DNA of 64,000 bases from Raphanus sativus. Lineage: Eukaryota; Streptophyta; Magnoliopsida; Brassicales; Brassicaceae. Under the pieces are notes generated by a model that made no database searches, had not been told where the DNA came from, and was given only the letters and a program-made list of their open reading frames with translations. The stretch lies in assembly GCF_000801105.2 (NCBI RefSeq), contig NW_026615365.1:26006-90005 (forward strand), written 5' to 3'. Below, piece by piece: positions 48,042 through 62,389 of the stretch (the stretch's first letter is position 1; each line of letters opens with the position of its first letter). Both the position numbers and the translations under genes were made by a program.

Positions 48042-48978
48042 GATGGAGTAGAAGTTACGGTGGAGAATAAAGATGGCTCGGGTCGGATTCGGTTTTAATT
48101 ATCTCAATACCAAAATTTAAACTCATTTGAATATTTGATCAATTTTGATTTGAATTCAGTGCTATTTTTAGGATCGGATTCGGCTTGATTCTTCAGATTC
48201 ATATACTTTGTCCAGCCCTAAATTGTGACTATTTCAGACACGTAATATAGCTTATATATATAACAATTTTAACTATAATGTATATATTTTGATAAAAGAA
48301 ATAAATTATTTAAATAGATACTAATTTAAAATTAATTTTATAAATTATAAACTAAACTATGTTTTCATGTTTTATTTATGCGATATAGATTTTGGATTAA
48401 AATATTTTTTAGTAATAAACAACTTAAGAAAATTGGATTTGAAAATTAAACATGTATTGTATATGTGTAACAAAAATTCAGCGGCACTGAAAATAATTAC
48501 AAACAATCAACAATCCGTAAAACATAAACAAAATAACAATATCCAACAAACATTATATATTCTATATAATTTATATTTTAAAAATAGTGAGACAAAAATG
48601 CAAAATAATAATTACAAAACATTATATATGTATTCTCTTAGATTATATGTATATTATGTTATTATTATTTGTAAAAATTTATTTAATTTTTTAGTCCTCA
48701 TTTTTTTATGCTTCCATATATATAAACATTTTTAGCTAATGTTCATTTTTTTAGTTTACATAATATTTACTATTTTACTTTTAAATATATTATTCATAAC
48801 ATTTTTGATTTTACGGGTAAAATTTTATTTAAACATAAATTCATTGGTGATTCATCATGTAGAAATACAAATTTAATTTATTTTTGATTAGAAATATGAT
48901 TGTTTAATATTAATATAAATATATAAAATATTGACATAAGTATATAATTGATGTTTTAACCTAAAATATGATTGTTAG

Positions 48979-49019
<41 letters not shown>

Positions 49020-49624
49020 AACATAAGTATATAATTTATTTTTACCATATTTTTATTGATGGCTTATCTTTAATCTTAGTTTCAGTAAATGTAATAATCT
49101 GTATTTAGATCAATATTTCCAATAAGAATTAGGGAAGTAGCTATTGTTAATAGATAATATCTATTTATTAATTAAATATAAAATAAATTTAATAATAATA
49201 TTATCCGTAAATATTGTTAATATTTATTTATTAAATATCCTAAATATGATAAGTATACATATTAAAAATATATTTTGTAAAAGAAATAGTATATATTGGT
49301 AAATTAGATTAATTAATGTTTAATGTTTATTAATTATCTTAAATATCATGACATATATATACATATATTAAAGTAAAATTTTAAATGATAATACTAATTA
49401 AGTTAATGACTTATCATAAAATAATGGAAAAGATGATAATATTAATTTAAATGACACGTAAACAAATTCATTTCTCAAATAATATTATAATAAATTGTTT
49501 TTAGTAAAAATATGGATTAACTTTGTTTCGTAACTTACCATTTATTTTCAAAATTAAAAAGAAACAAATCAGACGATTCCATGTTACCAATTAGAATAAA
49601 TAGACTTCTACTTTTGATCTGAGT

Positions 49625-49632
49625 TATAAAGG
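49625..49632 (+). promoter_or_regulatory. Putative TATA box of lyase A2
   Basis: TATAAAGG identical in context to the box at 10347. A Helitron now separates it and the conserved leader from the coding start. Confidence 0.45.
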
Positions 49633-49948
49633 ATAGGGATCTCCTTTGTTTTTTTTTTTAATTATTAATTAGAGATTGTAATCTATCTTATTACATTGGT
49701 AAATCAAATAGGAAAATATAAATATCGTACCAGAGATATAACTTCTTCAGTGAAGAGGCCTGATCTTCTTCTCCGAGGAATCAAAGCTGCAAAGGAACTC
49801 GACAAAACGAAAATTGTGATTTTTTCTAAGTTAAGTACGTGTTTACGATTTAGTTATGTTAATGTGTAAAGTTCTTTAAAAGAATGTTAAATGTGTAAAT
49901 ACTAAATAGTTTTAGACCATAGAGTCTCATTTTGGGATATAAAGCATA

Positions 49949-50595
49949 CTAGATTTTGACCCGCGCTTTTGAAGCGCGGGATATTTTACGATGAAAAATT
50001 TCACTAATAATTTAACAAATATTTTGGTTATTTTTTAAGAGTGTGTATTTAAATATTTTTCATTTAAATCAGTATTTTTAAATTCAACCCGATTGTGATT
50101 ATTACTGTTAATCCGGAGATCTGACAATTCAATTTTATGTTTTTAAAAATTTTCATATTAAAAAATCACTAAAACCCGAGACTAACCGATTGAACTGATG
50201 GATGACCGATATGTAATCTAATTGGATTTAAATTGTAATAGTTTCATAATTTGTAATCTTATAATCAAAATTTTAAAGTTCACTATTTTGCAATTTATGA
50301 AATTATGACGTTTCTACAAAATTTTAAAGAGAAAATGATAGATATAAAATAAGTAAGATTAATTATTGTATTATTTGGAAACATTGATAGTAGTATAAAA
50401 AATATATTGTTTGGAAACATTGATAGTAATATAAAGAAATAAGTATATTGTTTGGAAACATGGATATTAGTATAAAGAAAGGAACATTAGTGACTTAATG
50501 TATGTTTAACTATAAAGTATAAAGGTGTATTTAATTTAAAAACTTACAAAATAAATGTTAGGTCCAACAGAATGTTTCTGTTTTAATAAGATAGA
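49949..50595 (-). mobile_element. Non-autonomous Helitron in the 5' leader of lyase A2 (647 bp)
   Basis: On the minus strand it starts TCTATCTTATTAAAACAGAA (complement of 50576-50595) and ends with the hairpin CCCGCGCTTCAAAAGCGCGGG-like stem and GTCAAAATCTAG (complement of 49949-49981). It lies between A (49948) and T (50596), and copy 1 shows the joined empty site at about 10661 (AAGCATATTGTT). The start is the canonical Arabidopsis/Brassica Helitron 5' terminus. Confidence 0.93.
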
Positions 50596-50633
50596 TTGTT
50601 TTTCACCTTCTACTTTCTTTGACGGAGAAGGAG

Positions 50634-53600
50634 ATGAGAAACGGAGTTCCGTTAAAGAAGATGGCTCGGTTCATGACTCAAGTTTTTGTTCTGATATCTT
50701 TTCTTCAAGGTGTTTACTCCCAAACGTCAGGGTATGTTGTCGTAACCTCTATGCTATCACTAAGTCGGGTCTTTTAACATTTAGACCAAAATAAAATAAA
50801 AATTCACTAAGTCGGGTTCTTACGAAATTATATCTATTAGATTATTGACTGAGATACTCTAGTGACTTTTTTTAATTTGAAGGGACAGATGATAATTGTA
50901 TTTTTTTAAATTGAAATTCTATGTTTTTTAAATTATTTATTTTTCATGTTACAGAAACAAATCGAATATCGGTAAACCGGGACAAAACCTCGCATCTCCC
51001 CCGGTTACGCTTAAGAAAATTGGCCTTAACCAAGTACGGTCGAAGTTCTTATTTCATCTTCTCATATTCGGTTGAAATTTGCTATTATAATATTTTATTC
51101 CTTTTTATGAAATGTTTATTCTTTTAATATATTTAGAATACTTCGGTCCAAAAAAGAATGTTATACATGAGATTTGTTGCTTACTTTGTTGTTTTATTAA
51201 GGTTGTCATTGATAATGGTATCATCCAAGTCACCTTCTCGAATCCATCAGGCTTAATAACCGGAATCAAATATAATGGTATTAACAATGTGTTGAACGGC
51301 AAAATCAAGAACCGCGGGTACGATATAAATTTATATAGCTTTTGAGAAAAGTATTACTAATATGTTTCGTATGATATTTATTTATTTATTTTATAGGTAT
51401 TGGGATGTAGTATGGTATGAACCCGAAAAAGAATCGCAAACAGATTTGTGAGTATTTAAATCTCTCTTCGCATATTTTCGTTCATATAATCCAATCCAAA
51501 TAATCATCTATTTTACATATATATAATTTATTTCCTTTGTGAACAAAAATATTTTTTTCCTGATAATATTATGTTTAACAGTTTAAAAGGAGAAAAATTT
51601 GATATTATAAATCAAACAACTGAGCATGTCGAAATTTCATTTTCAAGAACATGGACTATCACTCGACGTGGATCGATAGCCCCATTAAACGTTGATAAAA
51701 GGTACACCAATTTGCAACAGAAAAAAATAGTCACAAGATTTTGTTTCGGTTAAGTTAAATATAGATTACTCATTTAAATTAATTTAGTTGAAAATATATA
51801 TTATTCGAATTCTTTAAAAAAAGGTATATTATTCGGAGTGGTGTATCCGGAGTACATATGTATGCTGTGTTAGAGAGGTTAGAAGGTTGGCCGGAAGTGG
51901 AGATGGACCAAACCAGAATCGTCTTTAAGCTTGACACAACAAGGTAACAATTATGTATTATTAAAATTTTAATTAATGCTTGATTTCAAAAACATTGTGG
52001 CTAATATTTTTTTTGGCTGATAATTTTCTTTTCCCTTCTTACAAAACATCTTTTTCAGATTCGATTTTATGGCAATATCAGATAATCGGCAGAAAACTAT
52101 GCCTTCTAATGCAGATCGAGATATCAACGATGGCGTTGCCGCCTGGGTTGCACGGAAGCTTCATCGAATGTCCGCTTCCCGCTTCGGAATCGGAATCGGA
52201 ATCGGAATCTCGCGGAAGCTTACGGAATCTCGCTTCCAAAACGCTTCTAAAATATTCTCTTAAATAACACGTTGGAAGCTTACGATTCCATTTTGGAATC
52301 ACGTTTCCGTTTCTTAAAATGACCACAATGTCATAAATCAATAAAAAATATAAAATCATAGTTTTAATTTATATAAAATCAAAATTTTAATAGTAAAAAA
52401 TGAGTGAATAGAAATATACAAATATTAAAACTAATACTATAAATTTTCTTTATGAATTGAAGTTTTTAGTAAAAGGTATATCTTATATTTAAATATATTG
52501 TGTAAATTATTTATGAAGTATAAAAATAATTAATATAATAATTTGTTTTAAACTTAATTTATGACATGAAATGTTTCAATAAATGAATAAATGCTTTATT
52601 TAAAATCTAAATTATATAACTTTTAGTCCTAAATTTTATAGGATTATCTTATATTTTAATATATATATATACTTATATATAGATATACGCTTCCAACACG
52701 TACCCGCTTCCTAATTTTTTGAAAAATCTCGCTTCTGCGTTTCCATACGCTTCCGCTTCCACGTACCCGCTTCCGTTTCCATGTAACGTAGGTTGCCGCC
52801 AGATTGGCTTACAAAGAAGCGGTTCGGTTGAAGAATCCACAAAATCATATGCTTAAAGGACAGGTATCTGAATTCGATGCATAATTTTTTTTAGTTTTTT
52901 TTTCGATGCATAAATTAATATAGTTTAGTTCCTATAAAATTAAACTTCGACTCCACTATGACTACACAATATATATGAACAATGAACCTTAAATGTTTTA
53001 CACACAAAAAAAACAATGAACCTTAAATATTTAAACCAGTCTATGGTAAATATTTTTATAGCAACAAGATAAATGATTGGTTGTGACTTGTGACGCAGGT
53101 TGACGATAAGTATATGTACTCGATGGAAGACAAGGACAACAAAGTACATGGTTGGATCTCTTCTGAACAACGTGTGGGCTTCTGGATGATTACTCCCAGT
53201 GATGAGTTCCGTACATGTGGGCCCATCAAACAAGATCTCACTTCTCATGTTGGACCCACCGTACTTTCTGTGAGTCCATATTTTCAGTACACAATTTATG
53301 TTACAAAAAGGGTTGTGTTATTATAAATTAAAATTAACAAAAATAAGAAAATTTGTTTTCCTTTTCATAAATTTTATGACGTTTTCACTTTGTTTTTTAT
53401 ATAGGATGTAAAAAAACATATAATTTTCATAACCTTTTAGTTTTGTTGATTTTAAATAAACTTTTATAAGGAAATTAAAAACGAATAATTTTGATTTCAA
53501 TGAATATAAAATTTTAAGAAGACTTGAACGATTAAATAAAAATATAATGCCGATTCAGAGAACTTGAAATCTCCCGTTTGATTTGGAACGTAGAAATTAC

Positions 53601-55546
53601 ATAAACTAAAAGCTGCAGTGAACTTGAAGTATATTTCATTTTGCTTTCTTAATTATTCGGATGTAATTAACAATATTGTGTTTTTAGATGTTTACAAGTA
53701 TACATTACGTGGGAAAAGAAATTAATACAGCTTATGCAAGCGATGAGCCGTGGAAGAAAATATTTGGTCCTGTCTTTGTCTATCTCAACTCTGGCTCCTC
53801 TAGTGATCTCCTTTGGACCGATGCTAAACGACAGGTTTCGATGTCGTGTGCTTTCAATTTGTTTGAATTATCGTGATTATTGTTATTTACATTTGCAATG
53901 TTAAATCTTTTGTTTAGATGGCTGAGGAGGTTCAAAGCTGGCCTTATGACTTCGTGAAGTCAGTAGACTACCCTCTTTGCCAACAAAGAGGAACAGTCAA
54001 GGGTCAACTATTTGTCATGGACAGGTAAACAAATATATATTCTTCAGAATACTCAATTAAATCCAAATGTGTGAAACACTGAATTTTGTAGTTAAGAAAA
54101 TACTGAATTTTGTAGTTACAAAAGCAAGTCGAAGTTAAACGGGGAATTTGCTTTTGTGGGTTTAGCATTACCTGGTCAAGCTGGTTCATGGCAAACCGAA
54201 AACAAGGTAATATGTGTATATATTATTTTGTTTTGATAACCATTGGCATGCCGGCTATATGCTACACTCAGTACATGCAATGAAAACAAATATATTTGTT
54301 TTATGCTATATAACGGTTTAATATCTGGACTTGGCAACATGACGATACAGCCAAGACTGATTAATAACGGCTTTTAATAGTTTTGAATTTTAACTATGGA
54401 CAAAGGGATATCAATTTTGGACACGAGCAGACAAAATGGGGAGGTTCGCTATAGCGAATGTGAGACCAGGAAGTTATAGCCTCTACGCATGGGTCGTCGG
54501 ATTTATCGGAGACTATAAATACGAGTGTGACATTATCATCACACCAGGTATATTTCATTTATTTGCATACAAAAATGTAACATGTGTGGTAAGTAAACTA
54601 CTTTAGATCGGACAAGCGAAGCATTGATGTCCGTTAGTTCGTACATTATTAGCTAATACCAAAATATGTGGTACACAACATGGGCAAGTTATTTGTTTCA
54701 TTTGTGTGTTTGTTTGTGTAGGCAAAAAGATAAACGTAGGACCCATCGTGTACGAGCCGCCAAGAAATGGTCCGACGCTGTGGGAAATCGGGGTACCGGA
54801 TCGGACCGCAGCAGAATTCAATATCCCAGATCCGGATCCAACCCTTTTCACCAAACTTTATCTTAATAACGCAAATCCTTCTCAAGACAGGTGCGTATAT
54901 TAATTAAGCACCCGGTTGGATATGATTTACAGTGTACTATGATCATATATACTAAATGGTGTTTTATCTATATATATAACAATACAGATTTAGACAATAT
55001 GGTCTATGGAATCGTTACAGTGTTTTGTATCCTCGAAAAGATCTTGTTTTTACTACTGGAGTAAGTGACTATAAAAAAGATTGGTTCTATGCACATGTCA
55101 ACAGGTAAATACTGTATATATATTTGAAGTTCTATATATTTAATATTCACTTAAATCTTTTGATTTTTAAATATTTTTTAAAATACAGATATTCTGGAAA
55201 AGAAAAATATCAAGCAACGACATGGAAAATTGTGTTTAATTTAAAAACAGTGATTAAAACAGGAAATTACACACTTCGAATAGCTCTGGCTTCAGCCACA
55301 AAAGCGGATTTGTTTGTTCGGGTTAATAAAGCCAATTCCCATCCTATTTTCAAGACCGGGTTAATAGGTCAGGACAACGCGATCGCTAGGCATGGAATTC
55401 ATGGTCTGTACAGATTATACAGTATCGATGTTCAAAGAAAGTTGCTTAGGGTTGGCGATAATACAGTTTTTCTTACTCAAAATCGGAATACTAGTTTTTT
55501 TACAGGTGTTATGTATGATTATCTTCGTTTGGAAGGTCCATATTAA
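50634..55546 (+). pseudogene. Rhamnogalacturonan lyase A2, disrupted by a transposon in exon 7
   Basis: Counterpart of A1: ATG 50634/50661, same 15 exon pattern, stop at 55546. Exon 7 (52059-52863) is split at 52143 by a 648-bp element; translation through the junction gives DGVAAWVARKLHRM... and then a stop at about 52261, well before the FnIII and CBM-like domains. Downstream exons are still open and nearly identical to A1, with rare changes such as LRQQRG to LCQQRG (about 53977). The encoded protein would be truncated to about a third of the family length unless the insert were spliced out. Confidence 0.9.
52144..52791. mobile_element. 648-bp inverted-repeat transposon in exon 7 of lyase A2
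   Basis: Flanked by a perfect 9-bp repeat, GTTGCCGCC (52135-52143, 52792-52800), present once in A1. The ends read TGGGTTGCACGGAAGC and, inverted, CTACGTTACATGGAAACGG, sharing a GTTnCAnGGAA core. Near both ends are many GCTTCCGCTTCC/GGAAGC motifs, including three tandem GGAATC units (52187-52211). The centre is AT-rich and non-coding. An 8-9 bp duplication allows either hAT or Mutator origin; I cannot decide. Confidence 0.88.
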
Positions 55547-55611
55547 GTATAAAAAAATTTAATAACAATTGAGTGAGTTAATATAGCTTCAAATTTCATG
55601 GATATTAATTA

Positions 55612-55853
55612 TACTCCCCTTCTGCTTCATATTAAATATTGTTGTATAGAAAATTTCTGGTTGCAAAACAAATATCATTCTACTATTTTAATGCAGAATT
55701 TATTAATTTTATTTTCCAGTTTATTTTTTCATTTGTTGAAATATGAATAAATGTATTAGTAATGATATTTTTATATATAAAATATGTAAAATTAAATATT
55801 TTTTTAATTTGTGTGCATAATTCTAAAGTAACAATTATTATAAAACAGAGGTA
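55612..55853. mobile_element. Degenerate Stowaway-like MITE between lyases A2 and B2
   Basis: Same element as at 15209-15450, with the same degenerate CTCCCCTTCTGCTTCAT end; inherited through the segmental duplication. Confidence 0.7.
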
Positions 55854-56134
55854 ATAATATATTTTATGGCTACATAAAAAATAGTTACCTTTAAACTTAT
55901 GGCTAACTGTAGTTAAGATAGGCAGATTCAACTTTTGCTATTTATGGATATCATGGATCGAAAATAAAGGATAAAATTTTTGAACAATATTCAGAAATTC
56001 AAAACTCAAAAACATTTGTGGTTGCGCGTAGGTGTTCATCAAATAACCACAAATTTTTCACGTACTTACAGTAAATTTCGCAGTTGTAACCAGTTTTTCT
56101 TGATAATAAGTACCCCTCCAACTTGGATCAGAGT

Positions 56135-56141
56135 TATAAAA
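56135..56141 (+). promoter_or_regulatory. Putative TATA box of lyase B2
   Basis: TATAAAA in GAGTTATAAAACATAG, identical to the B1 box at 15732. Confidence 0.45.
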
Positions 56142-56440
56142 CATAGTGAGTAAAAACAACAAAAAAAGTGGTAAATCAAAAACAAAAAAAAAATTGTATA
56201 AGTGATACAAATTTCTTCAGTGGAGAAGGCTCATCATAAGAATAAAGCTGAAAAGGAACTCAATAAATAGACAAATAGGGAAATCATACAAGAAAATGTA
56301 CGTATTTATGAATCATTTCTAGTTATCTTAATTAGTGTGTAAATATTTTAGACCATAGAGTATCATTTTGGGATAAGAAAGCATATTGTCTGATCTTGTG
56401 TTTTCTTTGTTGGCTGAGGTTCAGTGAATTAGTCAAGGAG

Positions 56441-59400
56441 ATGGATCGGGTCATAACTCAGGGTTTTGTTCTGATATTCCTTCTTCAAGGTGTTCATTCC
56501 CGAACGTTGCGGTACGTTCTAGTAACTTGTATGTTTTTCACTTAGTCGGGTTCTACGAACTTATGTCTATTAGTTGCCCAAAAAAGAAGATTATCGATTG
56601 GCATACGCTAGTGACTTTACCAAAAAAAAAATATTGAAGGGAAAGATACATAATAATTGTGTTTTTTTGGTCGATTTTTTTGTGTTTGTGGAATTATATT
56701 TTGTTCTATGTCTCAATCTATTTTTATTTCGTGTTTATCCTCCTTTTATATATAAAAACCCGTGTTTATCCTCAAATTCAGATGTTTGAAGTAATTAAAT
56801 TATCTCCCCTGTCGTATATACACATAAGTCATTCAAGCGAGCATTTTGAGCATGTTTAATTGGATTTCTCAAATTTTCTTTATTTTTAATTGTTTATTTT
56901 TCCAATTACAGAAGCGAATCAAATACTGCAGAATCGGGACAAAAGGTTACGGTTAACACAGCTGGCGAACAAGTATGATCGAAGTTTATATTCTATCTTC
57001 TTTTTTCTTTTGGGTCAAAATATTCTATCTTCTAAGTTCTAATACCTGGTTTAAATATACTACTATAATGTTTTATTCCTTTTTGGTAAAAGAATTTATT
57101 ATTTTGATATATCATAATAGTATAATACGTCGGTCCAAAATAATTGTTATTCATGAGATTTGTTGCTTACTCTGTTGTTTTTTTAAGGTGGTTGTTGATA
57201 ATGGTATCATCCAACTCACCTTCTCGAATCCAGCCGGCTTAGTAACTGCAATCAAGTATAAGGGCTTTGACAATGTGTTGAACGAAAGAACTAAGAATCG
57301 TGTGTACGATAAGTTTCTTTTCTTTTGGTAAAATGTTATATAGCTTTCAGAAAAGTAGTAAAATGTTTCGTTTGATAAATTATTATTGTTATTATATATA
57401 CACAGGTATTGGGATATAGTATGGTATGAACCAGGACAAGTATCGCAAACAGATTTGTGAGTGTTAAAAACTCTTTTCTTATATTTTTGTTCATATATCA
57501 TCAGAAAAAAGTTCCCTTTTTGGAAAACATGTGTATTTATTTCCTATTAATATTTTGTTTTAACAGTTTAATAGGAGAAAAGTTCAAGATAATAAGCCAA
57601 ACAAGTGAGCAAGTCGAAATTTCATTTTCAAAAACATGGGATACCTCTAAACGCGGCTCGACAATTCCACTAAACGTAGATAAAAGGTACATCAATTTTC
57701 AAAGAAAAAATGTCACTGTTTTTTTTTCTGATAAAGTTAGATATAGATTCCTTTTTTTCTAACAACCGACTCATTAATAGAAGAACTTACATAATAGGAA
57801 CACTGTAAAGCAAATCTCTTTTAGCAAGAGCATCAGCTGCGTGCTCTAGCTATAGATTGATTTCAAAATAATTTCCTTTGAACAGATATATTATTCGACG
57901 CGGTGTAAGTGGAGTGTATATGTACGGTGTGGTAGAGAGGTTAAAAAGTTGGCCGACGGTAACAATGGACCAAACCAGAATAGTCTACAAGCTTAACGCT
58001 ACAAAGTAAGTATTATATATGTTTTATTAAAAATCTAATCATTGTGGTTGATAAATTTGTTTTCCTCTCTTACGAATTTTTTTTTTTCAGGTTCGATTAT
58101 ATGGCTGTAGACGATCATCGACAGAATCTAATGCCTTTAGAGGCAGATCGAAATCTTACCGATGGTAGTGCAGCTCCATTGGAATACAAAGAAGCGGTTC
58201 GGATGGTAAAACCAAAAAATAAATTATTTAAAGGGCAGGTATATAAAAATCGATCCACAAAATTTGTATAGTTTAATTCATATTAAATCAAGTTTCGACT
58301 CCACAATTAATACAAAACTGTATATAAATCTTGAAATATTTTTGAACGCCAACTATATATAATACCGCTAATACTAAACTACATTGAAATCATTTTCATT
58401 TGTGTAAAATTGTAAATATACATAGCCATACAAGGAACCATAAATATGCTTTGAAAAATTAATTAAGTCGTTGATACCAAAAAAACAATTAAACAAATCA
58501 AATTAAACATTGGATAAGTGATTTGTTGTGACGCAGGTTGACGATAAGTATCTTTACTCGATGGAAAGCAAGGACAACAGACTACATGGTTGGCTCGCTT
58601 CAGAACAACGTGTCGGCTTCTGGATTATTACTGCCAGCAACGAGTTCCGTACTTGTGGGCCCGTCAAACAAGAACTCACTTCTCATACTGGACCCACCTT
58701 ACTTTCTGTAAGTCCATCCTTTCTCAGTTAAGACACAATTTATGTTTATATAAGGTAGTTATTATGAACTATTTCTTTTATAAAAACCCTAATTTAATAA
58801 AACAAAAATGATTTAAATAACGTTGATTCATATATATATATATATATATATCATTGTATTCTCTTAATTATTCGTATTTAACTAAGAATATTTGGTTTTA
58901 GATGTTTACAAGTACACACTATGCTGGAAAAGAAATCAACACAACTTACGCAAGCGGTGAGCCGTGGAAGAAGATGTTTGGTCCTGTCTTTGTTTATCTC
59001 AACTCTGCCCCCTCTCCCGATCTCATGTGGACCGATGCTAAACGACAGGTCTTGTTATCGTGTGAATTCAATTAGTTTGAATCATCAGGGTTATTCCTAT
59101 TTACATTTACAATGTTAAACCAATTGTTTAGTTGGCTGCCGAGGTTAAAAGCTGGCCTTATGAGTTCGTGAAGTCAGAAGATTACCCTCTTCGCCAACAA
59201 AGAGGAACAGTCCAGGGTCAACTATCTGTCAAGGACAGGTAAACAAATATTATCTTACATATCTTCTGGATATTCATTTAAATCCAAATGTGTGAAATTC
59301 TGATTTTTGTAGTTTCAAAAGCAAGTCGAAGTTAAACGAAGAAATTGCTTTTGTGGGTTTAGCATTACCTGGTGAAGTTGGTTCATGGCAAGCCGAAACC

Positions 59401-61175
59401 AAGGTATTACATTTTTATTTTTAGTTTAAGTATTGGCATGCCGACTATATGCTATAGGCAGTACTCTTAAGTTTTGATATGAAAATTTTCGATGACTAAA
59501 GATATTTAATAATTTCTTGCTATATAACTCGTTATACAACGATTTAATACATGGATTATTAGAGTATTGTTATCGGTAGAACTCTTCCAAGAATCTCTCA
59601 ATTAATTAGATATAAAGTTTTTAAATAAAGAAAATTGATACCAATCACATCATGACAAATACGCATGAAGATCTCTAATAATAGTCTCTTTCAAAAGACA
59701 AGACGGTTTCTGCTCTCTCCTTTTTTTTCTTCTATTTTTCATTTTTTTAATGCAGACCTTTGGTGTAATACCACCATTGTGGATGTTTTCACAGCGCGTT
59801 TAATAGTTTAAAATATTAATTTTGGACAAAGGGATATCAATTTTGGACACAAGCAGACAAAACGGGGACGTTCACCATAGCGAATGTGAGACCTGGCACT
59901 TATAACCTCTTCGCATGGGTTGCCGGACATATTGGCGACTATAAATACGAGCGTGAAATTACAATTACACCAGGTATATTTAATTTTATTTGCGTACAAA
60001 TGTGACCTTTTTTTATTTTTTTTAACAAAAACCTTTTATTTGAAAATAAGGGTTACAATTTGGTATGACCGAAGTCATAGAATTTAAGAAATGATACATA
60101 GTGAAATGATCATTACATGATTCATAAACAATCTTTGCACTTGCATTGATTGACTTTTAGAAAGATGGATAGTGCTAGTATCTTCCTCAGTTACCTCTTC
60201 CTCAGTGATGTTGATTGCATTTGTTACTCCTTGGCTTTAGCTGTTGGTTTTACCGGTCTTTCCAGCAGGATTCTTCTTTCATGTGACTCATGTGTGTAAG
60301 TATAGGTCCCTATAGATCCAACTAGAGATAATTCATTTGTTCATTACGTGTAGGTAAGGAAATAAACGTAGGACCCTTAGTGTATGAGCCGCCAAGAAGT
60401 GGTCCAACGTTGTGGGAGATCGGTGTACCGGATCGGAGCGCCGCAGAATTCAATATCCCGGATCCGGACCCAGCCCTTATAACCAAACTATATGCTAATC
60501 ACCCAAATGCTCCTGAAGACAGGTAATATAAATTAAGCACCCGGTCAGAAATGATTCGCAGCATAGTTTTCAAATATATACTAAATGGTGTTTTATCTAT
60601 GTAATGTTACAGATTTAGACAATATGGTCTATGGGATCGTTACAGTGCAGTGTATCCTAAAGAAGATGTTACTTTTACTGTTGGAGTGAGTGACTATAAA
60701 AAAGATTGGTTCTTTGCACATCTCAACAGGTAATATATATTTCCTTTAAAATGTTTTATTTTCACTTAATATATTGATTCGATAATATTTTCTGTTAAAC
60801 AGAAAAACTGGAGGAAAGAAACTTCAAGCAACGACATGGAAAATTGTTTTTAACTTAAAAGAAGTGTCCCAAAATGGAAATTATACTCTTCGAATGGCTT
60901 TGGCTGCAGCCAACACTGCCGATATATTAGTTGAGGTTAACAAACCACCTAGCACCAAACCTATGTTCAGGACTGGGATGGTAGGTCGGGATAACGCGAT
61001 CGCTAGACATGGAATTCACGGGTTATACAGATTGTTCAATATAGGCGTTCAGACGAATTTGCTCAAGGTTGGTGACAATACGATTTATCTCACTCAAAAC
61101 CGGGTCACTAGTATTTTTGCAGGTGTTATGTATGATTATCTTCGATTGGAAGGTCCTTCAGGAGCCAAACAATAA
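56441..61175 (+). CDS. Rhamnogalacturonan lyase B2 (PL4), intact near-identical copy of B1
   Basis: All fifteen exons correspond to B1 at an offset of 40,403 (exon 1, 56441-56511) to 40,405 (last exon, 60803-61175); the 2-bp change is in the (AT)n tract of intron 8. Every coding stretch I compared translates identically to B1, so the product is again 667 aa with signal peptide, lyase core, FnIII-like and CBM-like domains. The upstream region differs by at least one substitution (about 56360). Near-perfect identity of introns as well as exons implies very recent duplication, gene conversion, or an allelic copy misplaced in the assembly. Confidence 0.92.
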
Positions 61176-62389
61176 TCTCTTAAATATAGATAAGTGAGTG
61201 ATATGAGAGTTTATTTTTTTTATTTTTTTAAATAAGAAGATTTGTTATTAATAATCAATAATTTTTGTAACCAGTGAAATAAATATTTTGACTATTACAT
61301 GCTTCCAAAGTTAACGAAAATGTTATTCTTCATTTTGTTTTCATCAAGTTATTATATACAATGTTTCTTAACAACAAATAAAATGACAGCATATACATAT
61401 GTAACTCTTTAGTAATCTATATTATAGTAGGACACTTTACTTTTGTCCAAAAAAAAAGAAAAATAGGACACTTCACTCTCTTCTTAGAGTTCCACATCAG
61501 CAATATATGGGTCTCACAAGAAAAAATGATGTTTGCGTTTCAGATGTCGAGTGATTATTTTGTTACGTTCGTTGTAATATATGTCATTTGTATAAACTCA
61601 TGGCCCAATAAGATAAAAACCAGATATTTAGAACCAAAGTCTCTTCCGTTTATTATCATCCTCTTCAATGGTTGATTTAGGGTTTGACTTGCTTCAGTCT
61701 CTTCTGAGAAATATAACGCCGTCACAGATTTTAACAACTTCTCTAAGATGTATGCCTCTGATGCTCCAGTTTCTCAAACCGCCGTTAGCCACACAACGTT
61801 TGACGCCCGCCTCCTTAGCTTCTGGGATTTATGAGAATCACTATCCTCTTCCTAGATGAAAAGGTAGCGACCACTTTTTTCTATCGCCACTGATCTATTG
61901 CGTTTGTCCTATAATCAATTTTGTAACTCTTGCCTGATATGTTTTTTTATATTTCCAACTCCAGAACTGTGATCGTCTACTAATCTTTGTGGGACGAGGC
62001 TGCCTCAAAGACTTCACCACCAAGTAAGTATTCATACTGTTGTATTCAACGACCTAAATGTTTGATTATCTTATGAAAACATACGTTCTCCATGCAGTTT
62101 GGGAGGTACATGAGGTTTTCCCATGTGTTGATATGGAAGGGATTAAGAAAAAGGAAATTGTGTCAATTGGAGATCTAAATATGTTTCTCTAACTCCAACG
62201 AGTAGGTATAAGCCAACCTTTAATAATATATATTTTTATTATAACTTAAAATAGCAAATTTATTTTCTTTGTTTAGACATAGGAGCTGATTTCCTCTGTA
62301 AAGTTCGGATTGTTTGCGTCTTCTAACAAAATGGATGATCTTTTTGTCTCATACACCGGATCCAAGAGGAAGTTGGTGTCCCGACGTTT

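Noticed and set aside
48367..48735. 122-codon frame in segment copy 2 left flank
   Set aside because: The frame is broken by indels in the corresponding region of copy 1 (about 9140-9510) and is Asn/Lys/Leu/Tyr-rich AT translation.
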